A stretch of DNA of 64,000 nt from Pseudonocardia sp. EC080619-01 (lineage in GTDB: Bacteria; Actinomycetota; Actinomycetes; Mycobacteriales; Pseudonocardiaceae): positions 1,472,501-1,536,500 of the forward strand of contig NZ_CP012184.1 in assembly GCF_001420995.1 (NCBI RefSeq), written 5' to 3'. The notes below the pieces were generated by a model. It was given only the letters and a program-made list of their open reading frames with translations, searched no databases and had not been told where the DNA came from. A program made the translations under genes and the position numbers. Shown one piece after another: positions 1 to 8,239 of this stretch. Within the stretch, counting starts at the first letter, position 1, and each line of letters begins with the position of its first letter.

Positions 1-45
1 GCACCGGGTTCCGCGGATCCCCGGACCGGCACTGCCGGTGCGGGC

Positions 46-1233
46 TCAGCGGGACGACGGCGGCCGCGACCCGAGTGCCAGCAGCGCGCCGAGCGTCGTC
101 GCCCCCGCGAGGACCACGAACAGCGCCGGGTACCCGCCGAGCGGCCCGGCCAGCGCCGCGCCCGCCCACGGCGAGATCGCGACGGCGGCCGTCGCCGGGG
201 CGGACAGCAGGCCGTTGAGCCGGCCGTAGTACCGCGACGGCCACCGGTCGGACACCGCCGTCGCCTGCAGCAGCGTCGTGATCCCGCGGGCGGCGCCGGT
301 CAGGACGGCCACGGCGACCAGCAGCCACGCCGGTCCGGGCAGCAGCCCGAGCAGCGCCGTCGTGGCACCGAGCCCGGCGAGGACGACGACCGCACGGGTC
401 CGCACCCCGAGCCGCCCGACCGTCCGCGCGTAGAACGCCCGGCCCGCGACCTGGCCGAGACCGCCGAGGCCGAGCGCCCAGGCCGCCGTCTGCACGTCCA
501 GGCCGCGCTCGATGAGCAGCGGCACCTGGTTCACCGCGACCGCGAAGCTGCAGAACACGCCGAGGCACACCGCGGCGACCGTCAGCAGGAACGCCGGGCT
601 GCGGGTGATCGCGCCCGGCCGGGCGCCGCGCGGCGGTTCCGGCGCCTCCGGCCAGGGCCCGCGCAGCCCGAACAGGTGCGCGGGGACCGTCACCACCCCG
701 AGGACGACGGCGAGCACCAGGTAGGTCCCGCGCCACCCGAACGGCTCCAGCAGCGCCGCCGTGAGCGGCGCGAACACCGTGCTCGCCAGCCCGCCGGCCA
801 GGGTGACCCAGGTCAGCGCCCGCACCCGGTCGGTGCCCCACCAGCGGGTCAGCGCCGCGAACGCCGGCGGGTAGAGCGTCGCGGACTGGGCGAGCCCGGC
901 GAGCAGCCAGGCGGCCAGGAACCACGGCCACGACCCCGCACAGGCGATCGCGACGACGGCAGGCACCGCGAGCAGCGACCCGGCCGTCATCGGCCACCGC
1001 GGGCCCCACCGGTCCAGCACCCGTCCGACGCCGATCCCGGCCAGCGCCGACACCACCAGCCCGGCGGAGAACGCGCCGGTCACGGCGGAGTGCGACCAGC
1101 CCGTGTCGTCCGAGATCGCCGGGGCCAGCACCGGCAGCGCGTAGTAGAGGACGCCCCAGCTGGTGAGCTCGGTCAGGCACAGCACGGCCAGCACGCGGCG
1201 GCGCGGCACCGGGTCGTGCACCGGACGTCTCAC
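46..1233 (-). CDS. MFS transporter (12-TM, OFA/MCT-like)
   Basis: A 395-residue membrane protein that should move a small solute across the cytoplasmic membrane; the substrate cannot be told. About 12 hydrophobic segments are visible and the first helix carries TELTSWGVLYYALPVLAP, a pattern common in the oxalate/formate or monocarboxylate branch of the major facilitator superfamily, followed by the loop GRVLDRWGPRW between helices 2 and 3. The frame stays open to 1377, but the extra N-terminus is polar and would overlap the divergent aminotransferase, so GTG at 1233, just before the first helix, is preferred. It is divergent from the aminotransferase at 1334, which may hint at an amino-acid-related substrate, but that is inference only. 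Confidence 0.8.
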   Translation of the reverse strand: MRRPVHDPVPRRRVLAVLCLTELTSWGVLYYALPVLAPAISDDTGWSHSAVTGAFSAGLVVSALAGIGVGRVLDRWGPRWPMTAGSLLAVPAVVAIACAGSWPWFLAAWLLAGLAQSATLYPPAFAALTRWWGTDRVRALTWVTLAGGLASTVFAPLTAALLEPFGWRGTYLVLAVVLGVVTVPAHLFGLRGPWPEAPEPPRGARPGAITRSPAFLLTVAAVCLGVFCSFAVAVNQVPLLIERGLDVQTAAWALGLGGLGQVAGRAFYARTVGRLGVRTRAVVVLAGLGATTALLGLLPGPAWLLVAVAVLTGAARGITTLLQATAVSDRWPSRYYGRLNGLLSAPATAAVAISPWAGAALAGPLGGYPALFVVLAGATTLGALLALGSRPPSSR

Positions 1234-1274
1234 CTCGCAACCGTTCGCCCGGAGGACCGTAGCGGCGCGCCACC

Positions 1275-1280
1275 TAGACT
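1275..1280 (+). promoter_or_regulatory. putative -10 box of the aminotransferase gene
   Basis: TAGACT fits the actinobacterial TANNNT -10 pattern and lies in the divergent gap between the MFS gene and the aminotransferase. A transcript starting about 7 nt downstream would have a leader of roughly 45 nt carrying the GGAAGGA Shine-Dalgarno at 1315-1321. No clear -35 is seen. Confidence 0.3.
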
Positions 1281-1333
1281 GCCCGTCGGACAGCCGACGA
1301 TCGTCTGAAGAACCGGAAGGACGGCGCGCAGCG

Positions 1334-2524
1334 GTGCGACTCGACCCCACCACGGCAGCGGGCAGCGACTCCCCCATCGGCGCGGCGCTCGCGCTGGCCG
1401 GCGAACGCGACCCCGCCCGCGACGCCGAGCACCCGCTGCTCGACCTCTCCCAGGCCGCACCGGCCTACCCACCGGCGCCGGAGGTCGTCGAGCAGGTCGT
1501 CGCGACCGCCCAGGACCCGGCGGCCCTCGGCTACGCGCCCGTGCCGGGGCTGCCGCCGCTGCGGCGGGCGATCGCCGACGAGCTCTCCCGCGACTACGCG
1601 GGCACCGTCACCCCGGACGACGTGACCGTCACCGCGGGCTGCAACCAGGCGTTCGCCGTCGTCGCCGACGCGCTCGCCGGCCCCGGCGACGAGATGATCA
1701 TGCCGCTGCCGTACTACTTCAACCACCAGATGTGGCTGACGATGCGCGGCGTGCGCCCGGTGTACCTGGAGCCGGACGAGCAGCTCGTCCCCCGCGCCGC
1801 CGACGCCGAGGCCCTGATCACCCCGCGCACCCGGGCGATCGTGCTGGTCACGCCCGGGAACCCGAGCGGGGTCACCGTGCCGCCGTCGGAGATCGTGGCG
1901 TTCGCCGGGCTGGCCCGCCGGCACGGCATCGCGCTGGTCGTCGACGAGACCTACCGCTCGTTCCGCGACGCCGCGGACGAGCCGGCGCACCCGCTGTTCG
2001 CCGACCCGGACTGGCGCGACACCGTCGTCAGCCTGCACTCCTACTCCAAGGACCTGGCCATCCCCGGCTACCGCGCCGGGTCGGTGGTCGCCGGGGCGGA
2101 CCTCACCCGCCAGGTGCTCAAGCTGCTCGACTGCGTCGCGATCTGCGCGCCGCGCGTCGGGCAGGAGGCGGCGCTCGCCGGGCTCACCCGGGCCGGGACC
2201 TGGCGGGCCGAGCGGGTCGCCGAGGTCGCGCGCCGCCGGGCCTGGCTGGGCGCGGCGCTGGCGGACCGGCCGGGCGGCTTCGAGGTCGTGGCGCTGGGCG
2301 CGTTCTTCGCGTGGGTGCGGCACCCGTTCGAGGGCACGCCGACACTCGACGTCGTCCGTGAGCTGGTGCTCGGCCACGACACCCTGACCATCCCCGGCAC
2401 GGCGTTCCTGCCCGACGACCGCCGGATGCTGCGGCTGAGCGTCGGCAAGGTCGACGAGGCGGCCGCGGCGACGCTCGCGACCCGGCTGGCGGCGGCCGGC
2501 AGCCGGGCCGGCGCAGCCTCCTGA
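1334..2524 (+). CDS. PLP-dependent aminotransferase, class I/II
   Basis: A 396-residue fold-type I PLP enzyme, expected to transfer an amino group between an amino acid and a 2-oxo acid in the cytoplasm. Diagnostic pieces are the AGCNQAF cofactor loop, TPGNPSGVTVP, the VVDETYRSF strand with its PLP-contacting Asp and Tyr, and SYSKDLAIPGYRAG, where Lys239 should form the Schiff base. The C-terminal LRLSVG contains the expected carboxylate-binding Arg. The open frame runs further upstream, but GTG at 1334 has GGAAGGA 12 nt before it and begins just before the domain. It is divergent from an MFS gene and followed by another MFS gene on the same strand. Substrate cannot be assigned. Confidence 0.85.
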   Translation: MRLDPTTAAGSDSPIGAALALAGERDPARDAEHPLLDLSQAAPAYPPAPEVVEQVVATAQDPAALGYAPVPGLPPLRRAIADELSRDYAGTVTPDDVTVTAGCNQAFAVVADALAGPGDEMIMPLPYYFNHQMWLTMRGVRPVYLEPDEQLVPRAADAEALITPRTRAIVLVTPGNPSGVTVPPSEIVAFAGLARRHGIALVVDETYRSFRDAADEPAHPLFADPDWRDTVVSLHSYSKDLAIPGYRAGSVVAGADLTRQVLKLLDCVAICAPRVGQEAALAGLTRAGTWRAERVAEVARRRAWLGAALADRPGGFEVVALGAFFAWVRHPFEGTPTLDVVRELVLGHDTLTIPGTAFLPDDRRMLRLSVGKVDEAAAATLATRLAAAGSRAGAAS

Positions 2525-2585
2525 CCGGCCCGGGGCGACGGGGCGGGCCAGGAATCCGGGCGGGGCGGCACGCGTTGAGGCCCGC

Positions 2586-3992
2586 GTGACCGACACCGGA
2601 CTGCGCACCGGCACCGCCGCGGGGCGGTGGGTGATCCTCGCCTGCGTCCTCGGCTCGGGCATGGCGATGCTCGACAACACCGTCGTCACGATCGCGCTGC
2701 CGCGCATCGGCGAGGAGCTCGGCGCGGGCTTCGCCGGTCTGCAGTGGACGGTCAACGGCTACACCCTCACCCTGGCCTGGCTCATCCTGCTGGGCGGCTC
2801 GCTGGGTGACCGGTTCGGGCGGCGCCGGGTGTTCGTGACGGGGGCCGTGTGGTTCGCGGTCGCGTCCCTGCTGTGCGCGCTCGCCCCGACCGTGGAACTG
2901 CTCGCGGTCGCGCGGGCGCTGCAGGGCGTCGGCGGGGCGCTGCTCACGCCGGGCAGCCTGGCGCTGATCTCCGCGTCGTTCCACGGCGCCGACCGCGCCG
3001 CGGCGATCGGCGCCTGGTCCGGCCTCGGCGGGGTCGCGGGGGCGCTCGGCCCCTTCGTCGGCGGGACGCTGGTCGAGTGGTCCTGGCGGGCGGTGTTCCT
3101 GATCAACCTGCCGCTCGCGGCGGTCGTCGTCGCGGTCGCGCTGCGGCACGTGCCGGAGTCGCGCGACCCGGAGGCGCCACACCGTCCGGACCTCCCGGGC
3201 AGTGTGCTCGCCGTGGCCGGGCTGGCACTGCTGACCTGGGCCGGGACCGCGGCCGGGACCGGTGGGACGCCCGGCCCGGCGGTGTGGGCCGCGGGCGCGG
3301 CCGGCGTGGTCGCGCTGGTGGCCTTCGCGCTGGCGGAGCGGCGCAGCCCGTCCCCGCTCGTGCCGCCGGACCTGTTCACCGGCAGCGCGGGCCGCCGGTT
3401 CACCGGCGCCAACCTCGTGACCGTCGCCGTCTACGCGGCGCTGTCGCTGCTGTTCGTGCTGATCGCGGTCCAGCTGCAGGTGGTGGCCGGGTTCTCGCCG
3501 CTGCTGGCGGGCACCGCGACGCTGCCCGTCACCGTCCTCATGCTGCTGCTGTCACCGCGCGCCGGGCGGCTCGCCACCCGGACCGGACCGGCCCCGCTGG
3601 TGACGACCGGGCTGCTGCTGGCCGCAGCGGGTGCGTTCCTCGCCGGGCGGCTCGACGCGGGCGCGAGCTGGCTCCTCGACGTCCTCCCCGCGACCGCGCT
3701 GGTGGGGCTGGGGCTCTCCGCCGCCGTCGCCCCGCTCACGACCGCCGTGCTCGACGCCGCCTCCGACCGGCACGCCGGCGTCGCCTCCGGGGTGAACAAC
3801 GCGATCGCACGGGCGGCCGGGCTGCTGGCCGTCGCCGTCGTGCCCGCCGTGGCGGGCATCCGGGGCGACGGGCCGGCGGACGCGGCGTCGTTCGGCCCGG
3901 GGTTCGGGGTCGCGATGACGATCGCGTCGGCACTCCTCGTGGTCGGAGCCGTACTCGCCGCTGCACTGTTGCGGCGTTCCGACGCGACATAG
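2586..3992 (+). CDS. MFS drug exporter, DHA2/EmrB-QacA type (14 TM)
   Basis: A 468-residue transporter with about 14 hydrophobic segments, the size and count expected of proton-coupled DHA2 drug exporters. The first helix holds the family signature MLDNTVVTIALP, then WTVNGYTLTLA, the loop LGDRFGRRRV between helices 2 and 3, and the motif C region GGVAGALGPFVGG. It likely extrudes hydrophobic or cationic compounds; the true substrate is unknown. GTG at 2586 is taken as the start because helix 1 begins about 11 residues later; TTGAGG at 2574-2579 is a weak Shine-Dalgarno. It follows the aminotransferase by 61 nt, so the two may be cotranscribed. No regulator is adjacent. Confidence 0.83.
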   Translation: MTDTGLRTGTAAGRWVILACVLGSGMAMLDNTVVTIALPRIGEELGAGFAGLQWTVNGYTLTLAWLILLGGSLGDRFGRRRVFVTGAVWFAVASLLCALAPTVELLAVARALQGVGGALLTPGSLALISASFHGADRAAAIGAWSGLGGVAGALGPFVGGTLVEWSWRAVFLINLPLAAVVVAVALRHVPESRDPEAPHRPDLPGSVLAVAGLALLTWAGTAAGTGGTPGPAVWAAGAAGVVALVAFALAERRSPSPLVPPDLFTGSAGRRFTGANLVTVAVYAALSLLFVLIAVQLQVVAGFSPLLAGTATLPVTVLMLLLSPRAGRLATRTGPAPLVTTGLLLAAAGAFLAGRLDAGASWLLDVLPATALVGLGLSAAVAPLTTAVLDAASDRHAGVASGVNNAIARAAGLLAVAVVPAVAGIRGDGPADAASFGPGFGVAMTIASALLVVGAVLAAALLRRSDAT

Positions 3993-4060
3993 GTCACCTC
4001 GGCAGGACACGGGCTGCGCCGGTCACTACAAAGGCGTTACTGCAAACGTGTGAGGTGTGA

Positions 4061-5194
4061 GTGCGCGGAGCCGGTCCCGAGCCCGTCACCGTCGCCGACG
4101 ACGCGGGTCGACCCTCACGCACGGTCACCACTCCGCTGCTCGCCGCAGTCTCCCGTGCCGTCGAGGACTTCGCGCTCGCCCCGTCCCGGGACCGTCCCAC
4201 GGCCGTCGTCGGGCTCGTGCAGCGCGCCGGCTACCTGGAACCGCACCTGGGGACGTGGGCCCGGATCGCCGAGCGGTGCGGCGACGGCGCGGTCGTCGCC
4301 GTCGCCGGGGAGCCGCCCGAGGGCCTCCCACCGGGGCTCGGCTACGTCCCGCTCGCCGACGGCGAACCGGCGGCCCGGGAGTGGAGCGTCACGGTGCTCA
4401 CCCCGCGGTCCGGGGCCACCGTCGTCGCGCACGACCTGGAGGCCGTCGACGGGTCGGCCCGGTCGCTGGAGCGCGGGCGGCTGTTCACCGCACGCTGGTC
4501 GTTCCGGCACTCCGACGCGCACGCCGAGCTCCTGCGGCTGCGCCGGGAGCTCGGGCCGCGGCTCGGACCCCGCCGGACCGGCGCGCTCGACGAGGTGCTG
4601 TCCCGCGTCGTCCCGATCCCCGGCACCGCCACCGACCACCGCTACGACGCCGCGGCGGACCGGCTCGCGCGCAGCCTGTCGGACGAGCGCCGGCGGGCCG
4701 ACCTGGCCGAGAACCGGCTCGACGCGCACGAGCCGGGCGCCGAGCGGGATCCGCGCAGCGGCCTGCCCACCCGGGCGTTCCTGGACCGGTGGATGCACGG
4801 CTCGGCGCCCGGGACGCTGCCGCTCGGGCTGGTGCTGCTGCGGGTGCACGGCCTGGGCACGGTGAACCGCATGCACGGGTTCCGGGCCGAGTCCTCGGTG
4901 CTCCAGGGCGTCGCCCGGCTGCTCGGCGGGCACACCGGCGCCACCGGGCGGCCGGTCCGGGTCGGCCGCGAGGAGTTCCTGCTCGTGCTGCCCGGGCTCG
5001 ACGTCCGGACGCTCGCCGGTACCGCCCGGCGGCTCTGCGAGAGCGTCGCCGGCCTGTCCTCGGCGTTCCCGTTCGTGCCGACGCCGTGCCACGCGGTGAT
5101 CACCCGGACCCGGGACCGGCCGCTCCCGCTCGACGCCCTGTGGGCGGCGCTCGACGGCGCGGCGGGCACCGGCGTCACCCTGCTGCGGGGCTGA
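4061..5194 (+). CDS. DICT sensory domain protein with degenerate GGDEF domain
   Basis: A 377-residue cytoplasmic protein with no transmembrane segment. Residues about 60-180 look like a DICT domain, a sensory module found in diguanylate cyclases and two-component proteins, with the hallmark YVPLADGEP then WSVTVLTP. Residues about 230-370 resemble a GGDEF domain: DPRSGLPTRAFLDRW at its start, then VGREEFLLVLPGL where active cyclases have GG(D/E)EF. The second glycine is Arg (GREEF), so cyclase activity is doubtful and it may only bind nucleotide or act structurally. GTG at 4061 has GAGG at 4052-4055 just upstream. It converges with the GMC oxidoreductase. A role in c-di-GMP signalling is inference. 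Confidence 0.65.
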   Translation: MRGAGPEPVTVADDAGRPSRTVTTPLLAAVSRAVEDFALAPSRDRPTAVVGLVQRAGYLEPHLGTWARIAERCGDGAVVAVAGEPPEGLPPGLGYVPLADGEPAAREWSVTVLTPRSGATVVAHDLEAVDGSARSLERGRLFTARWSFRHSDAHAELLRLRRELGPRLGPRRTGALDEVLSRVVPIPGTATDHRYDAAADRLARSLSDERRRADLAENRLDAHEPGAERDPRSGLPTRAFLDRWMHGSAPGTLPLGLVLLRVHGLGTVNRMHGFRAESSVLQGVARLLGGHTGATGRPVRVGREEFLLVLPGLDVRTLAGTARRLCESVAGLSSAFPFVPTPCHAVITRTRDRPLPLDALWAALDGAAGTGVTLLRG

Positions 5195-5217
5195 CGGCGG
5201 TGCACCGACCGGGCCGC

Positions 5218-6867
5218 TCAGGACTCCAGCGCGATGCCCTCCGCCGACCGGCAGGCCAGCGCGACCAGCGCCAGTGTCGGACCGACCGCCCCGGCCGACG
5301 GGAACACCGCGCTGGACGCGATGTGCACGTTGGGGGTGCCGTGCACGCGGCAGTCCGGGTCGACGACACCGGTGCGCGGCGAGTCCGACATCCGCAGCAG
5401 GCCCATCTGGTGCGTGCCGTCGGTCATGTCCATCGAGTGCACCTGCTCGACGTCGGACAGGTCGACGTGCGCCAGGCCGGTCCGCTCGAGCTCCTTGCCG
5501 ATGAGCGTCAGCGAGGTCGCGATCGCGTCCCGGTCGGCGGCGGAGACCCGGTAGTCGACGCGCAGCCGGTGCTGCCCCAGTGCGTCCCGCTCGCGGTCCA
5601 GGGTGACCCGGTTGGCCGGGTCCGGGGTCTGCTCGGCGTCGAACCGCAGCCGGCAGTGCCCGGTGTCCAGCGGCATGAACGACGGGACCCGCCGCTCACC
5701 GGTGATCCGGGGCCGGACCCACCCGCGGGCGAAGCGGGCCACCCGCAGGGGGTCGGCCGCGACGTTGCGCACGTGCCTGCCAATGCCGGTGGTGCGGGCG
5801 TACTGGGCGTGCGTGCCCGCCGCCTTGAACCCGGTGCGGATCCGCCCCATCCCCCAGTAGGTCAGGGCGAACGTGGACAGCAGCGCGTCGCCGTGGGCGG
5901 GGTCCTTCGGGTCGGCGAACCACAGCGCCGCCTTCAGGTTGCCCAGCCGGTGGTCGGCCTGCGCCCGGGGCGTGAGCGAGAGCATCCGGCGGGCGTAGAC
6001 GCCGTCGTCGGTCGGGAGGTAGCCGAGGCCGAGCGACCGGCCGGCCTTCGTCAGCCGCAGCCGGCCGACCTCGCCGACCGGGTGCGTCATGTAGTGCCTG
6101 CCGACCTGGCCGTACTCGTCGCCGATGCCGGTGCCCATGCCGGTGCCGCCGTAGCCGTCGGAGGCGAGCAGGATCCGGGTGGACTCCAGGCCGCCGGCGG
6201 CGACGACGAAGTGCCGGGCCCGGACCCGCACCTCCAGCCCGGGACGCGGTACGACGACGGCCTCGGTCGCGGCCCCCGACACCGGGTCGCGCTCGAGCCG
6301 GGTGACGGTGGCGTGCAGGAACAGCCGGATCCGGCCGGCCCTCGCCATCGCCTCGACCCGCGGCGCGAACGACGTCGGCGGGCTCCAGCGCCACAGGTCG
6401 TCCCAGCGCAGGACGTCCGACGACACCCCGGACGGGGTGAGCGGGAAGCCGGACGAGGCGGCGGAGTACTCGCAGGCACCGGCGTCGAGGTGCCGCTGCG
6501 CGACCGCGTACCAGCCCTGCAGCTCGTCGTGGGAGATCGGCCAGCCGGAGCCGGGCAGCCAGTCGCGCTCGGCGAAGTCGACGTCGTCGAGCGGGGCGCA
6601 GCGCCCGCCCCAGACGATCGAGGTCCCGCCCAGCCGCTTCTGCCGGACGGCGTCGACCGGGTCGTGCGCGCCCCGGCCGGTGACGCCGCGGTAGGTGTCG
6701 CGGGCGGTGCGTCCCAGGCCGGGGCCGCCGCCCTCCAGGACGACGACGCGCAGGCCGCGGTCGGCGAGCTCCGCGGCGACCGCGGCACCCGCCGGGCCGC
6801 TGCCGATCACGCAGACCTCGGCCTCGAACCAGGAACCGGGGAGCGCTCGTCGGGTGTCGATGAGCAT
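5218..6867 (-). CDS. GMC family FAD-dependent oxidoreductase
   Basis: A 549-residue flavoprotein expected to oxidise an alcohol using FAD. The N-terminus has the dinucleotide fold VIGSGPAGAAVAAELADRG with LEGGG at the second strand, then LGGTSIVWGGR, a pattern seen in sugar and cyclitol GMC enzymes. The C-terminus has THQMGLLRMS, carrying the first catalytic His, followed by VVDPDCRVHGTPNVHIAS. Where most relatives have Asn-Pro-Thr near the end, this protein has AVGPT, so the second catalytic residue looks replaced by Gly. ATG at 6867 has GGAAGGA about 11 nt upstream. It is divergent from a DegT-type aminotransferase, which suggests sequential oxidation and transamination of a hydroxyl group, though this is inference. 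Confidence 0.8.
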   Translation of the reverse strand: MLIDTRRALPGSWFEAEVCVIGSGPAGAAVAAELADRGLRVVVLEGGGPGLGRTARDTYRGVTGRGAHDPVDAVRQKRLGGTSIVWGGRCAPLDDVDFAERDWLPGSGWPISHDELQGWYAVAQRHLDAGACEYSAASSGFPLTPSGVSSDVLRWDDLWRWSPPTSFAPRVEAMARAGRIRLFLHATVTRLERDPVSGAATEAVVVPRPGLEVRVRARHFVVAAGGLESTRILLASDGYGGTGMGTGIGDEYGQVGRHYMTHPVGEVGRLRLTKAGRSLGLGYLPTDDGVYARRMLSLTPRAQADHRLGNLKAALWFADPKDPAHGDALLSTFALTYWGMGRIRTGFKAAGTHAQYARTTGIGRHVRNVAADPLRVARFARGWVRPRITGERRVPSFMPLDTGHCRLRFDAEQTPDPANRVTLDRERDALGQHRLRVDYRVSAADRDAIATSLTLIGKELERTGLAHVDLSDVEQVHSMDMTDGTHQMGLLRMSDSPRTGVVDPDCRVHGTPNVHIASSAVFPSAGAVGPTLALVALACRSAEGIALES

Positions 6868-6907
6868 TGCGGCGCGGATCCTTCCGGTCGTGTCCCCCGG
6901 GGGCAGG

Positions 6908-6959
6908 GGACAGACGTGCTCGGTACCGTCTGTCCGGTTCCGCAGGGTTGTGCGGAACC
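6908..6959. promoter_or_regulatory. two abutting inverted repeats between GMC and DegT genes
   Basis: The 168-nt divergent gap holds two perfect 9-bp dyads side by side: GGACAGACG (6908-6916) with CGTCTGTCC (6927-6935), then GGTTCCGCA (6936-6944) with TGCGGAACC (6951-6959). They are well placed to bind a dimeric repressor controlling both genes, or to form RNA hairpins. No regulator gene is adjacent. Confidence 0.45.
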
Positions 6960-7035
6960 CGAATCGGGTGTGTTTCGTTGCGTTCGACCGATTCTCGCCG
7001 GAAGAGCTCCGGTGAAGCGGTCCAGGAGGACAATT

Positions 7036-8196
7036 ATGGGACTCGCCGCCGCGGCGACGACCGCAAGGGGTATGGCCGCCACCGTCCGCGTGCTCGGACG
7101 GGGTGAGCTGGGCCGGTTCACCGGCGGCGACCGGTCCGAGGTGGCCCGCTTCGAGCGCGAGCTCGCGGCCCACGTCGGCACCGGGCACGCGCTGGCCGTG
7201 AACAGCGGGACCAGCGCGCTGGTCGCCGCGCTCGTCGGTGCCGGGATCGGGCCGGGCGACGAGGTGCTCGTGCCCGCCTACACCTGGGTGTCGACGGCCG
7301 CGGCGGCGCTCGCCGTCGGCGCCGTCCCGGTGCTCGTGGAGATCGACGGGTCGCTGACGATGGACCCGGCCGACCTCAAGGACCGGATCACGACGCGCAG
7401 CCGCGCCGTGGTGCCGGTGCACATGGGCAACCAGGTCGCCGACATGGACGCGATCATGGAGGTGGCCGCCGCGCACGACCTCGTCGTGATCGAGGACGCG
7501 TGCCAGGCGATCGGTGTGTCCTACCGCGGCCGGAAGGTGGGCTCGATCGGGCACGCCGGCTGCTTCAGCTTCAACCAGCACAAGAACATCCGCGCCGGTG
7601 AGGGCGGGGCGCTGGTGACGAACGACGCCGCGCTGTTCGAGCGGGCGTCGATGTACCACGACGTCGGCAGCTACGAGCGGCCCGGCTGGGCCGGGAACGA
7701 CGCCGACCTGATCGTCGGGGTCAACCTGCGGATGCCGGAGCTGTCCGCGGCGGTGCTGCGCCCGCAGCTCGCCGGGCTCGACCGGCAGATCGCCCGGCGC
7801 CGCCGGCACCGCACGATCGTCCTCGACGCGCTGGCGTCGCGGAAGGACCTGGAGCCGGTCCCGCACCACGACCCGCTCGCCGCCGCCGGGCTGGCCGTGC
7901 GGTTCGACGGGGCGGCCGACCCGGTCCGGTCGGCCACCGCCTTCGCCGGGAACCGCGGCGTGCACCGGCTGATCGACACCGGCCGCCACGTCTACACGAA
8001 CTGGCGTTCGCTGCAGGCCCGCAACCCGGTGCACCCGGCGCTGGACCAGTACGCGGCGGTCGACGCGGACATCGACCACGGTCCGACGGCCTGCCCCCGC
8101 ACCCTGGAGATCCTCGCCCGCACCTGCGCGGTCGACCTGGCGCCGGAGCTGCCGACCCCGGCGTTCCGGCTGCTCGCCGGGCGGATCGCCGGCTGA
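7036..8196 (+). CDS. DegT/DnrJ/EryC1/StrS family aminotransferase
   Basis: A 386-residue PLP enzyme of the sugar/cyclitol aminotransferase family. Visible motifs are the cofactor loop VNSGTSALVAAL, PAYTWVSTAAAAL, IEDACQAIG with the PLP-ring Asp, and SFNQHKNIRAGEGGALV, where Lys183 is the predicted Schiff-base residue. Such enzymes aminate keto-sugars or keto-cyclitols, often in antibiotic or surface-glycan pathways. ATG at 7036 is set by AGGAGGA at 7024-7030. The divergent GMC oxidoreductase could supply the ketone substrate. No other sugar biosynthesis or glycosyltransferase gene is in the window, so the pair looks stand-alone. The exact substrate cannot be assigned. Confidence 0.85.
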   Translation: MGLAAAATTARGMAATVRVLGRGELGRFTGGDRSEVARFERELAAHVGTGHALAVNSGTSALVAALVGAGIGPGDEVLVPAYTWVSTAAAALAVGAVPVLVEIDGSLTMDPADLKDRITTRSRAVVPVHMGNQVADMDAIMEVAAAHDLVVIEDACQAIGVSYRGRKVGSIGHAGCFSFNQHKNIRAGEGGALVTNDAALFERASMYHDVGSYERPGWAGNDADLIVGVNLRMPELSAAVLRPQLAGLDRQIARRRRHRTIVLDALASRKDLEPVPHHDPLAAAGLAVRFDGAADPVRSATAFAGNRGVHRLIDTGRHVYTNWRSLQARNPVHPALDQYAAVDADIDHGPTACPRTLEILARTCAVDLAPELPTPAFRLLAGRIAG

Positions 8197-8239
8197 TCCC
8201 GGGCGGCGGGAGCGTGCGGGCACCGGCAGACTGCGCCGG

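Noticed and set aside
4057-8196. A 1379-codon open frame on the plus strand, and a 1001-codon frame on the minus strand over 5218-8223.
   Set aside because: Each is a real gene (DegT at 7036, GMC at 5218-6867) extended by an antisense frame kept open by high GC; the extra translation is Arg/Gly/Ala-rich and has no domain, and the true starts have clear Shine-Dalgarno sites.
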